Part shown: one piece after another, positions 8,801 to 19,005 of the stretch
How the letters are laid out: every line of letters begins with the position of its first letter
How positions within the stretch are numbered: the stretch's first letter is position 1
Notes under the pieces: generated by a model
Seen by the model: the letters and a program-made list of their open reading frames with translations, nothing else
What the model was told of the DNA's origin: nothing
Database searches by the model: none
Made by a program: the position numbers and the translations under genes
Source of the DNA: Ruminococcus sp.
Lineage (GTDB): Bacteria > Bacillota > Clostridia > Oscillospirales > Ruminococcaceae
Direction: 5' to 3'
NCBI GenBank assembly: GCA_017935865.1
Contig: JAGBGT010000065.1
Location: 1 to 32,991, forward strand
Length of the DNA stretch: 32,991 nucleotides

Positions 8801-9166
8801 AGAGTTACGGCAGCTCCGGCGTGGATGAGCGGATATGAAAAGACATCCATGACTGTTGCGAATAATATGGATGTTTCATTTGTGGTCTACAGTAAATCTG
8901 TAAACAGCGGCGAAAAGATAACGCTCGGCACGAACGGGCAGTCCTCCGGCTGCGTTAATTATACGGTTTTCGCAAAGACCGGCTCGGAAAATGTTATCGG
9001 AGACATAAACGCTGACGGAGAATTTTCTGTTGCCGACCTTGTGATGATGGAAAAATGGCTTCTCGGCTCACGCGATATTACCGACTGGCAGGCAGGCGAT
9101 CTGCTGGAGGATGGCGTTATCGACGCATTCGACCTGGCGCTTATGAGAAAGCTCATTGTGGAGTAA
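5816..9166 (+). CDS. Secreted multidomain PL1-type pectate lyase with CBM and dockerin
   Basis: A 1116-residue secreted enzyme that should cleave polygalacturonate by beta-elimination. Signal peptide: ~1-35. An N-terminal carbohydrate-binding-like sandwich (~38-217) and a fibronectin-III-like module (~220-318) precede the lyase. The pectate-lyase beta-helix (~321-690) opens with AFPTAEGYGRYARGGRGG and TNLNDSGEGSLRQAL, hallmarks of this PL1 type, and contains VDHCSISWATDEG and VVYNWRDR. An acidic DSDHDGMPDAWE segment (~722-767) follows, as in many relatives. A CBM6/35-like module lies at ~783-907, then a beta-rich module (~915-1056) with the ADMTLYVALDSRV pattern seen at the C-termini of other pectinolytic enzymes. 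The dockerin spans ~1060-1116. Start: ATG at 5816 after GGAGGGG. The family is clear from motifs; the exact PL1 subfamily and substrate are inferred. Confidence 0.92.
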   Translation: MKKKLKKVFSGLAAAVVCSGAFWGISVPEKNVSALGDNARLTVDLNAGDGRKASYSKVAENWIATGNAPSTTINGVSFKLSNGGSVGSEVRMVNNKKLQLQSGIYPYMTMDGAKINDGDKGGVLKLEISGLSSGHHSLKMWHSCVDNVKNSSLTVSVNGKTTATGVKCPTGVKNEDDAGISYAEFDVRSGETVTVLIKGEGNGNVNNAWLNALELDGADPVKSISKISPSDKEKHFEIANGLSWTAGQGAKSHDVYIGTDYNSVANATKSSAEYKGSQTGTRFGLDGSYSSINTYYWRVDEVDGSGNVVKGAVYSFNPARVAFPTAEGYGRYARGGRGGRIVEVTNLNDSGEGSLRQALEVEKGPRIVVFKVGGVIQLKSVLCIPDDGGDVYVAGQTAPGDGITLINYDFGAMGASDVVIRDVRVRVGDMNGKSTGGMGLGSCNYSIVDHCSISWATDEGFSSRSAQNISFQWNIIAESLNESVHYNADNRNETEPHSFAASISGYTGSFHHNLLVDNTGRNVSLAGAMEQDAVTYGGQLDFRNNVVYNWRDRTTDGGVRRLQFVNNYYKAGAVSNTSLHVVALDGNELGTNDMQKMYVSGNKMTDSKGNAILNSSDNAWDKGKAKSGGKNSTNADVRSDTPFFEPYVNTQSADDAYKSVISSAGANQPGWDYLDSRYIKEVTNGTYTYTGSKAGLKGIIDSQNDAGGYPNSSNFKGGTAPADSDHDGMPDAWETEHGLNPKDASDGAFVSLSADDYTNVEMYLNELAGDPVEYNGIVETISAFETIEAESFSSQEGIRVEDLASTGGKNIGFVESGDYIMFKNVDFGDGAKSFKAMASGNACKMELYAGSMSGAPAATINFAGTSGFYDYQEAAFNIPKISGVKNLYIRFTGGDGYLMNMDSFVFGRGSVPLSGELIKELTVLDAEHSESWSIGASLGSGQLLFGDRDVTFTEVPEALVGAEYIITACDSKNVSGDLAQFTAGADMTLYVALDSRVTAAPAWMSGYEKTSMTVANNMDVSFVVYSKSVNSGEKITLGTNGQSSGCVNYTVFAKTGSENVIGDINADGEFSVADLVMMEKWLLGSRDITDWQAGDLLEDGVIDAFDLALMRKLIVE

Positions 9167-9170
9167 AAAA

Positions 9171-10085
9171 ATGATAAAGAGCGAAATTTTTAACAGATAC
9201 ACGGAATATGCCGAAAAAACACGGACAGAATTTGCCGGATACGATGACGTCCGGGACAGCGGCTTTGTGATTCCCGGATGCGTGAAGGCTTTCAGGGATA
9301 TCCGCTACGGAAATGACGAAAAAAACAATCTTCTCGACATTTACTGCCCGGCAGATATATGCTTGCAAAACAAAACAATTGTCAGCGTCCACGGCGGGGC
9401 GTATGTTTACGGCGACAAGGAGCGGTATCGCTTTTATTGCGCAGACCTTGCGGCGAGGGGATTTACCGTAGTGAATTTCTCCTACAGGCTTGCTCCGGAG
9501 ACAGCATATCCCGGGGCGTTGGAGGATGTGAACAGCGTTTTCCGGTTCATAGAGAAGCATGGCAGGGAGTATTTTATCGACGCAGAAAAGCTCTTTATAG
9601 TTGGCGATTCAGCCGGAGCGCAGATCGCCTCGCAGTATGCGGCAATGATAACGAACAGCTCATACGGCGGACTTTTCGGGCTGGAGCTGCCGGAGATCCG
9701 GATCAGAGGCTGCGGATTTAATTGCGGAATGTACGATATGAAGCGCATCATGTCGGGCGAGCACAGCGAAATGTTTGACGTTTACATCCAGGGCAGAGAG
9801 GAAGAATTTCGGGAGCAGCTTGATGTAATGAGCAGCATTACGCCGGATTATCCGCCCAGTTTCATAATGACCGCCTACTACGATTTTCTCAGGGATGAAG
9901 CGCCGCAACTGGCGGATCGTCTCAGCGAGCTGGGAGTTAAAAATATCTGCAAGCTGTACGGAACTGCCGAGCAGAATTATATGGCGCACGTTTTTCATCT
10001 GAACATCGTTCTTGATGAAGCGATTCGCTGTAATGATGAGGAATGCAGATTTTTTGATGAAATATTGTCGATAGACAAATTTTGA
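9171..10085 (+). CDS. Alpha/beta-hydrolase esterase (acetyl esterase/BD-FAE-like)
   Basis: A 304-residue serine hydrolase of the alpha/beta-hydrolase-3 type. The oxyanion motif HGGAY is at 74-78 and the nucleophile is S147 in GDSAGA. Likely partners are D238 or D242 (YYDFLRDEA) and H273 or H276 (MAHVFH). There is no signal peptide, so it is probably cytoplasmic. The ATG at 9171 lies four bases after the pectate lyase stop, and its SD (GGAG) lies in the last codons of that gene, so the two are co-transcribed and probably translationally coupled. It may deacetylate imported pectin or xylan oligomers; this is inference from context. No T-rich terminator is visible before the V-ATPase promoter. 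Confidence 0.85.
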   Translation: MIKSEIFNRYTEYAEKTRTEFAGYDDVRDSGFVIPGCVKAFRDIRYGNDEKNNLLDIYCPADICLQNKTIVSVHGGAYVYGDKERYRFYCADLAARGFTVVNFSYRLAPETAYPGALEDVNSVFRFIEKHGREYFIDAEKLFIVGDSAGAQIASQYAAMITNSSYGGLFGLELPEIRIRGCGFNCGMYDMKRIMSGEHSEMFDVYIQGREEEFREQLDVMSSITPDYPPSFIMTAYYDFLRDEAPQLADRLSELGVKNICKLYGTAEQNYMAHVFHLNIVLDEAIRCNDEECRFFDEILSIDKF

Positions 10086-10095
10086 TCTATGTCTA

Positions 10096-10124
10096 TTGAC
10101 AGGCAGTATAAATTGTGTTATAAT
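10096..10124 (+). promoter_or_regulatory. Ideal sigma-A promoter of the V-ATPase operon
   Basis: TTGACA (10096-10101), 17-bp spacer, TATAAT (10119-10124), with TGT directly before the -10 (extended -10). Every consensus element is perfect, predicting high basal transcription starting near 10131. Confidence 0.88.
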
Positions 10125-10130
10125 ACTGGA

Positions 10131-10279
10131 TAAGGAATAAATGTCCAAGGAGGGAGCTGTCTGTAGGGTCGGCTCTCTTCGCGTATATACGGATATTTCC
10201 TCAAAAAAATTTCCTGAGGCAGCAGCGCACGAACCGTCTGTCGGATCGGCGTGGTATTGCCCTGAAAAGGAGGTAGAAC
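10131..10279 (+). promoter_or_regulatory. Structured 5' leader of the V-ATPase operon, possible Na+-responsive RNA
   Basis: About 150 nt lie between the promoter and the first gene. Two structured regions are visible. The first is a stem GGGAGCTG/CGGCTCTC around 10152-10178. The second is a nested structure in which GGCA/TGCC enclose CACG/CGTG and CCG/CGG (about 10218-10262). A 15-nt motif is nearly duplicated: GTCTGTAGGGTCGGC (10159-10173) and GTCTGTCGGATCGGC (10236-10250), 13 of 15 identical. A CCTCA/TGAGG hairpin lies between them. The leader ends in AAAAGGAGG before the ntpF ATG. Na+-I (DUF1646) riboswitches are known to control sodium-transport genes, and this operon encodes a likely Na+ pump, so a Na+ riboswitch is a fair guess. 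I cannot confirm the match by eye. Confidence 0.45.
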
Positions 10280-10591
10280 ATGGCATCAGAATCAGTAAAA
10301 AGAATACTTGACGCTGAAGCTGAAGCGGACAGAAAAATTGCGGACGCACGAAGAAGGGCTGAGGAAATAATAACTGAAACTCAGCAAAACGGAGCAGTCG
10401 CGGTGCAGAAAAAGGTCGCGGAGGCGAAGGCAGAATCCGAAAAGCGAAAACGTTCCGACCAGGAGAGGCTGAGGAAATACGCTGAAAATGCCGATAAGGA
10501 ATGCGGCAAAAGGCTGGACGAGCTGAGAGATCAGCTTTCGAAAAACTCTGATAAAGCCGTTTCAGCTATAATCAGCGGATTTTTCGGATAA
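10280..10591 (+). CDS. ntpF: V-type ATPase peripheral-stalk subunit G/H-like
   Basis: A 103-residue, highly charged, almost wholly coiled-coil protein (KRILDAEAEADRKIADARRRAEE...). It matches in size and place the small peripheral-stalk subunit (NtpF, about 107 residues in Enterococcus hirae), which pairs with subunit E to form the stator linking V1 to the membrane part. The start at 10280 follows AAAAGGAGGTAGAAC. It is first in the operon, 19 bp before ntpI. Identification rests on coiled-coil character, length and operon position rather than on a unique motif. Confidence 0.85.
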   Translation: MASESVKRILDAEAEADRKIADARRRAEEIITETQQNGAVAVQKKVAEAKAESEKRKRSDQERLRKYAENADKECGKRLDELRDQLSKNSDKAVSAIISGFFG

Positions 10592-10610
10592 CAGGAGGGT
10601 GATGTAGTTT

Positions 10611-13059
<2,449 letters not shown>

Positions 13060-13073
13060 ACGGAGGTAAAGAT

Positions 13074-13676
13074 ATGGCAGGAATTGAAAATATCCTGGAC
13101 ATCATAGCCTCACAGCAGAAGCAGACCGAGGATTCCATTATACTTGCAGCGAAAAAGAAGGCTTCGGAAATTGAGGCTGAATACAAAGTCAGGGCTGACA
13201 GGGAATATGAAGAGTACCTGAAAAAGTCCATGGCGAAGTTGGAGCAGGAGTACAAAAACGGCGAATCATCTGTTGACGGCGAAATGAAGCGGAAGATATT
13301 GGCTTATAAGGTCGTGGCAATAGACGAGACTGTGGAAAATGCTCTCCGGAAGCTGGACAGTATGCCGGATAATGAGTATTTCGCCGTGCTGGAGAAGCTT
13401 CTGGCAAAGCATTTACAGCATGGAAACGGAGTTTTGCAGATGAACAGGAGAGATCTTGCAAGGCTGCCGGAGAGCTTCGGTAAGTCTGCTGCGGAGCTTG
13501 CGGAAAAAGCCGGCGGTACCGTTACTGTTTCGGATAAAGCTGCCGATATTGAGAACGGCTTTATCCTCACCTATGGTCTCATATCCGAGAATTGCAGCTT
13601 TAGGGCGATAATCGAAGCCGAACGTGACGGTGTGAGAGACACTGCTGCCAAGGCTCTGTTCGGGCAGGTGAGCTGA
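13074..13676 (+). CDS. ntpE: V-type ATPase peripheral-stalk subunit E
   Basis: A 200-residue subunit. The N-terminal ~95 residues are a charged helix (AAKKKASEIEAEYKVRADREYEEYLKK) that should coil with the NtpF protein; the C-terminal half is the globular domain that grips the top of the A/B hexamer. Length and order match NtpE of E. hirae. The start at 13074 follows GGAGGTAAAGAT. Its stop overlaps the next start (TGATG at 13674-13678), showing coupling to ntpC. Confidence 0.93.
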   Translation: MAGIENILDIIASQQKQTEDSIILAAKKKASEIEAEYKVRADREYEEYLKKSMAKLEQEYKNGESSVDGEMKRKILAYKVVAIDETVENALRKLDSMPDNEYFAVLEKLLAKHLQHGNGVLQMNRRDLARLPESFGKSAAELAEKAGGTVTVSDKAADIENGFILTYGLISENCSFRAIIEAERDGVRDTAAKALFGQVS

Positions 13677-14614
13677 TGAGTACGACAAAATATGCAAACG
13701 CAGTCGCGGCTGTAAAGGCTATGGAGAATATGCTGCTGACACGTAATGAGTTGGATCAGCTTATAAATTCCGAGGGAAAAGATGAGGCGGAAGCTCTGCT
13801 CAGCTCCAGAAGCGGCGGAGAAAATGCCGATCCGGAGGCTGTCTGGGCAATGCTGAAAGAATCCGCCCCGGACAGCAGGGAGCTGGAGATCCTCCTGTAC
13901 AAAAACGACTTTCACAATCTGAAAGCGGCGCTGAAGGCGATGATAAGCGGAAAAGAGGCTGCCGGATATTTTGTGAAGCCGACATCCCTCGATCTTGAAC
14001 AGCTCCCTGCTGCACTGGCTGAAAAAAACTACAACATTCTTCCGGAGCATATCCGGGGAGCAGCGCAGGAGGCGTATGAGATAATCGTTCGCACCTCCGA
14101 CGGACAGCTTGCGGATTCGTATATTGACGCTGAGACTCTGCGTCGTATGCAGCAGGACGCGGAGGAAACCGGCAGTGAGTTCATGAAAGAATATGCCAGG
14201 CTTACGGCGGTCTGTGCGGATATTAAGACGGCTTACAGATGCAGCAGAATGAAAAAGTCAAAGAGCTTCCTGGAAACGGCTGTCTGCGGAAGCCGCGAGC
14301 TTGACAGGGAGGAGCTGATAAAGGCCTCACTGGCTGGCGAAGAGAGTCTGTTATCCTATCTCGACGGAGCAGGCTTCGGAGAACTGGCAAAGCTGCTTGA
14401 CGGCTCTGCTGCGGCATTTGAAAAGCGCTGCGACGATATGATAATGGAGCTTGCGGAATCTGCCCGGATGATGTCTTTCGGCTGCGAGCCTCTTGCGGCT
14501 TATTTTATCGCTGCGGAGGCTGAGCAGAAGAATCTGCGGATAATAAGAGTGTGCAAGGAATTTGGCGCAGACAGGGAAACTATAACGGAAAGGATGCGAA
14601 AGCTTTATGTCTGA
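13676..14614 (+). CDS. ntpC: V-type ATPase subunit C (d-type, central-stalk socket)
   Basis: A 312-residue subunit of the AC39/NtpC family, an all-helical funnel that connects the central shaft to the proteolipid ring. The opening TKYANAVAAVKAMENMLLTRNELDQLI and the C-terminal EAEQKNLRIIRVCKEFG (the conserved E-x-x-NLR pattern) fit the family. The start overlaps the ntpE stop by one base, and its end overlaps the start of ntpG by eight bases. At 312 residues it is slightly shorter than the ~330 typical of NtpC. Confidence 0.93.
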   Translation: MSTTKYANAVAAVKAMENMLLTRNELDQLINSEGKDEAEALLSSRSGGENADPEAVWAMLKESAPDSRELEILLYKNDFHNLKAALKAMISGKEAAGYFVKPTSLDLEQLPAALAEKNYNILPEHIRGAAQEAYEIIVRTSDGQLADSYIDAETLRRMQQDAEETGSEFMKEYARLTAVCADIKTAYRCSRMKKSKSFLETAVCGSRELDREELIKASLAGEESLLSYLDGAGFGELAKLLDGSAAAFEKRCDDMIMELAESARMMSFGCEPLAAYFIAAEAEQKNLRIIRVCKEFGADRETITERMRKLYV

Positions 14615-14927
14615 ACTCTGCAAAACAGCCGTTATCGGCGATTCGGCGAGCGTTTCCGGATTTGCGGCGCTGGGGCTTTCCGTATTCCGTGAGACCGACG
14701 GCGACAAAATATCCCGGCTCATCACAAGGCTTGCGTCCAACGGCTTCGGAGTCATCTATATCACTGAGCCTGCTGCGGCGCTTGCGGCTGAAACTATAAA
14801 AAAATACAGGAGCAGAAGGCTTCCTGCGATCGTGCTGATACCTGCAATCGAGGGCAACACCGGCGAGGGCATGAGGGGACTTCACGAGGCTGTGGAGAAA
14901 GCTGTCGGCTCCGATATCCTAAATTAA
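14607..14927 (+). CDS. ntpG: V-type ATPase subunit F (central shaft)
   Basis: A 106-residue small alpha/beta subunit that binds subunit D in the rotating shaft. Typical pattern: an early AVIGDSASVSGFAALGL, then a strand FGVIYITEPAAA, then PAIVLIPAIEG. It is named ntpG after the E. hirae scheme; other schemes call it atpF or subunit F. It overlaps ntpC by eight bases and is followed after 18 bp by ntpA. Confidence 0.92.
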   Translation: MSELCKTAVIGDSASVSGFAALGLSVFRETDGDKISRLITRLASNGFGVIYITEPAAALAAETIKKYRSRRLPAIVLIPAIEGNTGEGMRGLHEAVEKAVGSDILN

Positions 14928-14945
14928 GAAAAAGGAGATGCGAAC

Positions 14946-16718
14946 TTGAGCAGCATTGGAAATATTGTAAAAATATCCGGTCCTCTCGTTGTGGCTGAGG
15001 GCATGAGAGATGCAAATATGTTCGACGTTGTACGTGTAAGTAAAAAGCGGCTTATCGGCGAGATAATCGAGATGCACGGCGACAGGGCGTCAATCCAGGT
15101 TTACGAGGAGACCGCAGGTCTGGGTACAGGGGAGTCGGTGGAATCAACCGGCGAGCCTATGTCGGCGGAGCTTGGCCCCGGACTTATCGGCAGTATCTAC
15201 GACGGAATACAGCGTCCTCTCGACGATATACGCAAGGTCTGCGGAAACAACCTGGCAAGGGGCGTAGAGGTATCGTCGATCAAGCGGGATAAAAAATGGC
15301 AGTTTACGCCTGCCGTAAAAATCGGCGATACGGTACAGGGCGGCGACGTTATCGGAACTGTTCCCGAGACCGATATCGTACTTCATAAAATAATGGTCCC
15401 CAACGGTGTCAGCGGCAGGGTAAAGTCCGTGAAGCAGGGCGAATTTACCGTTGCGGAGACGGTCTGCGTTATCGAGACGGAGAGCGGGGAGCGAGAGCTT
15501 ACCATGATGCAGAAATGGGCTGTCCGCCGCGGCAGACCATATGCAAAAAAGCTTTCTCCAAATATGCCGCTTGTTACAGGTCAGCGTGTAGTCGACTGCC
15601 TTTTCCCCATTGCAAAGGGCGGAGTTGCGGCTATTCCAGGCCCTTTCGGCAGCGGAAAAACCGTTACTCAGCATCAGTTGGCAAAGTGGGCTGAGGCGGA
15701 TATTATCGTCTACATCGGCTGCGGCGAGCGCGGAAACGAGATGACGGACGTTCTTAACGAGTTCCCGGAGCTTATCGACCCCAAGACCGGGAAATCATTG
15801 ATGGAGCGTACCGTGCTGATCGCCAATACCTCCGATATGCCGGTTGCGGCACGTGAAGCCTCTGTTTATACCGGGATCACGATCGCCGAGTATTACCGGG
15901 ATATGGGCTATTCCGTGGCTCTAATGGCTGATTCTACCTCGCGCTGGGCGGAGGCTCTGCGTGAAATGTCCGGACGTCTGGAGGAAATGCCCGGCGACGA
16001 GGGCTATCCTGCCTACCTGGGAAGCCGGCTTGCCCAGTTCTATGAGCGTGCAGGACGTGTCATCTCCACGGGGACAGAGGGCAGAGAGGGCGCGCTTTCG
16101 GTAATCGGAGCAGTTTCTCCTCCCGGAGGCGATATTTCAGAGCCGGTATCCCAGGCGACGCTGCGTATTGTCAAGGTTTTCTGGGGACTCGATTCCAGCC
16201 TGGCTTACCAGCGGCATTTTCCGGCAATTAACTGGCTCACCAGCTACTCGCTCTATGCCGATTCTCTGGCAGATTGGTACAACAACAACGTTTCGGCGGA
16301 CTGGATGACTCTGCGCGGAAGATTTATGGCTATTCTGAATGATGAGGCGGAGCTTAAAGAGATCGTAAAGCTTATCGGTATGGACGCTCTCTCGGCTTCG
16401 GACAGACTGAAAATGGAGACTGCGCGCTCTATCCGCGAGGATTTTCTGCATCAGCTTGCTTTCCACGAGATAGACACATATACAAGCCTGAAAAAGCAGC
16501 TTTATATGATGAAGCTCATCCTGAATTTCAACGATGAGGCAGAGGCTGCTATTGCAAAGGGCGCGGATGTTGAGGCTGTTTCGGGACTTGCAGTCCGTGA
16601 AAAGATCGGCAGATTCAAGTATGTTGCCGAGGAGAACACTGATAGTGAATACTCCAGGCTTTCTACGGAAATTTCGGCAGAGCTTGACAGGCTTACAAAG
16701 GAAACGGAGGAATACTGA
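14946..16718 (+). CDS. ntpA: V-type ATPase catalytic subunit A
   Basis: The 590-residue catalytic subunit hydrolyses ATP in the A3B3 hexamer. The P-loop GPFGSGKT is at 232-239 and the catalytic glutamate E261 lies in GCGERGNEM. The A-type non-homologous insertion (~115-190) and the [27 protein letters not shown] block are typical. The start codon is TTG at 14946, eight bases after AAAGGAG; no ATG fits, and the N-terminal [13 protein letters not shown] begins exactly where the family begins. The TGA stop overlaps the ntpB ATG (TGATG). Confidence 0.97.
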   Translation: MSSIGNIVKISGPLVVAEGMRDANMFDVVRVSKKRLIGEIIEMHGDRASIQVYEETAGLGTGESVESTGEPMSAELGPGLIGSIYDGIQRPLDDIRKVCGNNLARGVEVSSIKRDKKWQFTPAVKIGDTVQGGDVIGTVPETDIVLHKIMVPNGVSGRVKSVKQGEFTVAETVCVIETESGERELTMMQKWAVRRGRPYAKKLSPNMPLVTGQRVVDCLFPIAKGGVAAIPGPFGSGKTVTQHQLAKWAEADIIVYIGCGERGNEMTDVLNEFPELIDPKTGKSLMERTVLIANTSDMPVAAREASVYTGITIAEYYRDMGYSVALMADSTSRWAEALREMSGRLEEMPGDEGYPAYLGSRLAQFYERAGRVISTGTEGREGALSVIGAVSPPGGDISEPVSQATLRIVKVFWGLDSSLAYQRHFPAINWLTSYSLYADSLADWYNNNVSADWMTLRGRFMAILNDEAELKEIVKLIGMDALSASDRLKMETARSIREDFLHQLAFHEIDTYTSLKKQLYMMKLILNFNDEAEAAIAKGADVEAVSGLAVREKIGRFKYVAEENTDSEYSRLSTEISAELDRLTKETEEY

Positions 16719-18085
16719 TGCCAAGAGAATACAGAACAATTGAAGAAGCCGCAGGTCCTCTTCTCCTTGTTAAGGGAGTTGAAAACTGCACCTACGGCGA
16801 GCTTGCAGATATCCGGCTGAAAAACGGTGAAAAGCGGAGATGCCGCGTGCTGGAGATAAACGGAAGCGACGCTCTCGTTCAGCTTTTCGAGAACTCCGCG
16901 GGAATAAATTTGCAGGACAGCGCAGTTGTCTTTACAGGTCACCAGATGGAGCTGGGCGTTTCCGAGGATATGCTGGGACGGGTTTTCGACGGCATGGGAA
17001 ATCCGATCGACGACGGCCCGGATATTATCCCGGAAATGCGCATGGACGTTAACGGTCTGCCGATGAACCCGGTTGCGAGAAAATATCCGCAGGAGTTTAT
17101 CCAGACAGGCGTATCCGCTATTGACGGACTGAATACCCTGGTACGCGGACAGAAGCTGCCGATATTTTCTGCCAGCGGTCTCCCTCATGCACAGCTTGCG
17201 GCACAGATTGCGCGTCAGGCTAAGGTTCTGGGGGACAACGAGCAGTTTGCCGTTGTTTTCGCGGCTATGGGTATCACTTTCGAGGAGTCGGAGTATTTCG
17301 TAAACAGCTTCCGTGAGACGGGCGCTCTGGACAGGACCGTGCTCTTCGTGAATCTTGCCAACGACTCGGCTATCGAGCGTCTTGCTACGCCGAAAATGGC
17401 GCTTACCGCTGCGGAATATCTGGCGTTTGAAAAGGGAATGCACGTGCTTGTTATCCTGACGGATATCACAAACTATGCCGACGCTCTCCGTGAGGTCTCG
17501 GCGGCGCGAAAGGAAGTTCCCGGCAGACGAGGCTATCCCGGATATATGTACACCGACCTTGCATCGCTTTATGAGCGCGCAGGCAGACAGGACGGCAAGG
17601 AGGGAAGCATCACTATGATACCGATTCTCACCATGCCGGAGGACGACAAAACTCATCCTATCCCCGACCTGACCGGCTACATTACAGAGGGACAGATCAT
17701 TCTCTCGCGAGAGCTTTTCAGAAAGGGGATAAATCCTCCTGTTGACGTTCTGCCGTCGCTTTCACGTCTTAAAGATAAGGGTATCGGCAAGGGCAAAACG
17801 AGAGCCGACCACTCCGACACCATGAATCAGCTTTTCTCCGCATACGCCCGGGGAAAGGACGCCAAGGAGCTTATGGTCGTACTGGGCGAGGCTGCCCTGA
17901 CTCCCACAGATCTGCTTTATGCCAGATTTGCGGACGAGTTCGAGAAGAGATATGTTTCACAGGGCTTCGATAACAACAGAAGCATCGAGGAGACCCTTTC
18001 GATAGGCTGGGAGCTGCTCAGACTTCTGCCGAGAAGCGAGCTGAAACGTATCCGCGAGGAGTATCTCAATGAATACTATGATTGA
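16718..18085 (+). CDS. ntpB: V-type ATPase non-catalytic subunit B
   Basis: The 455-residue regulatory subunit alternates with A in the head. In place of a P-loop it has [12 protein letters not shown] (~150-161), as expected for a non-catalytic subunit. Other family blocks include [23 protein letters not shown], which mirrors the A-subunit block, and [20 protein letters not shown] with the arginine that reaches the catalytic site. It starts on the ATG overlapping the ntpA stop. About 32 bp separate it from ntpD. Confidence 0.97.
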   Translation: MPREYRTIEEAAGPLLLVKGVENCTYGELADIRLKNGEKRRCRVLEINGSDALVQLFENSAGINLQDSAVVFTGHQMELGVSEDMLGRVFDGMGNPIDDGPDIIPEMRMDVNGLPMNPVARKYPQEFIQTGVSAIDGLNTLVRGQKLPIFSASGLPHAQLAAQIARQAKVLGDNEQFAVVFAAMGITFEESEYFVNSFRETGALDRTVLFVNLANDSAIERLATPKMALTAAEYLAFEKGMHVLVILTDITNYADALREVSAARKEVPGRRGYPGYMYTDLASLYERAGRQDGKEGSITMIPILTMPEDDKTHPIPDLTGYITEGQIILSRELFRKGINPPVDVLPSLSRLKDKGIGKGKTRADHSDTMNQLFSAYARGKDAKELMVVLGEAALTPTDLLYARFADEFEKRYVSQGFDNNRSIEETLSIGWELLRLLPRSELKRIREEYLNEYYD

Positions 18086-18117
18086 TCTTACGGCTGAGAA
18101 AAGGGAGGTGAGCCTGA

Positions 18118-18768
18118 ATGGCAAGGCTTAATGTAAATCCCACGCGAATGGAGCTGAGCAGCCTGAAAAAGAAGCTCGCCTCGGCACAGCGCGGACATAA
18201 ACTGCTGAAAGACAAGCGCGACGAGCTTATGCGGCAGTTTATGAATCTCATAAAGGAGAATAAACAGCTTCGCTCGGAGGTCGAGGAGGGCATCCGTGAG
18301 GCTAATCGTTATATGGCTGTTGCAGGCTCAGTAATGCAGCGTGAGGTGTTGGAGACAGCGCTGCTGCTGCCTAAGCAGGAGGTGGAGCTGGAGGTCACGG
18401 AAAAAAACGTTATGAGCGTTTATATCCCGGTTTTCAGCCCGAAATACCGCACCGCGGACACCGATGACATCTATTCATACGGAACTGCGTTCACATCTGT
18501 TGACCTGGACGGAGCTATCAGCGCATTGAGCGATATTTTCCCTAAGATGATACGGCTTGCGGAAATCGAGAAAGCCTGTCAGCTTATGGCAGATGAGATC
18601 GAAAAGACCCGTCGGCGTGTCAATGCCCTGGAGCATATAATGATACCGGACTATCAGGAGACCATAAAATATATAACCATGAAGCTTTCGGAGAATGAAA
18701 GAAGCACCACGACTTCCCTTATGAAGGTAAAAGACATGGTGCTGAAGCAAAGTCATAATTTCACATAA
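18118..18768 (+). CDS. ntpD: V-type ATPase subunit D (central shaft)
   Basis: A 216-residue rotor-shaft subunit. The N-terminal coiled-coil arm (ARLNVNPTRMELSSLKKKLASAQRG...) and the C-terminal arm (NALEHIMIPDYQETIKYITMKLSENER) are the hallmark of the NtpD family, including the conserved NP-T motif near the start and the RRVNALE motif. The ATG at 18118 follows GGGAGGTGAGCCTGA. It is last in the operon; no ntpH or ntpJ homologue follows. A palindromic element lies between its stop and the terminator. Confidence 0.95.
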   Translation: MARLNVNPTRMELSSLKKKLASAQRGHKLLKDKRDELMRQFMNLIKENKQLRSEVEEGIREANRYMAVAGSVMQREVLETALLLPKQEVELEVTEKNVMSVYIPVFSPKYRTADTDDIYSYGTAFTSVDLDGAISALSDIFPKMIRLAEIEKACQLMADEIEKTRRRVNALEHIMIPDYQETIKYITMKLSENERSTTTSLMKVKDMVLKQSHNFT

Positions 18769-18775
18769 CCGGGTA

Positions 18776-18936
18776 TATACTCGCCTCTGTTGCAAAATAT
18801 CCAAAGGGATGCTGAACAGAAATTTTGTATGTCAAGGCGGAGGAGGAAAGCATACTGACGTATGGTGACGACGACAACGCAGACAGACAAAATTTATGTC
18901 AGCATTACTGGATATTTTGCAATGGAGGCGAGTATA
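18776..18936. mobile_element. MITE-like palindromic element 1
   Basis: A 161-bp non-coding element bounded by 28-bp inverted repeats (18776-18803 and 18909-18936; TATACTCGCCTC, two unpaired positions, then TTGCAAAATATCCA). Inside are AATTTTG/CAAAATT arms and a central CATAC-TGAC-GTATG hairpin. Positions 18846-18868 are identical in reverse complement to 19076-19098 in the next element. No target duplication is evident and no protein is encoded. It sits between ntpD and the operon terminator. It could be a MITE, a REP-like repeat or a structured RNA. Confidence 0.7.
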
Positions 18937-18941
18937 AATAA

Positions 18942-18977
18942 AAGGCTGTTGCAGGAGAGATCGCAGCAGCCTTTTTT
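18942..18977 (+). terminator. Rho-independent terminator of the V-ATPase operon
   Basis: Stem AAGGCTGTTGC (18942-18952) pairs with GCAGCAGCCTT (18963-18973), 11 pairs with one G-U, loop of ten bases, followed by a T run to 18977. It lies 174 bp after ntpD because of the intervening palindromic element. Confidence 0.88.
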
Positions 18978-19005
18978 GTGGATTGCAATAAAGTAAATTT
19001 ATATT

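Noticed and set aside
10141..10311. A 56-codon reading frame in the V-ATPase leader (ATG TCC AAG GAG ...), running into ntpF
   Set aside because: It has a possible AAGGA upstream, but composition is unremarkable and it overlaps the structured leader and the ntpF start. It was not listed as a gene, although a regulatory leader peptide cannot be excluded.
10602..10607. An ATG-TAG start-stop pair between the SD and the ntpI start
   Set aside because: It is only two bases from the end of the SD, so initiation there is unlikely. It is probably chance.
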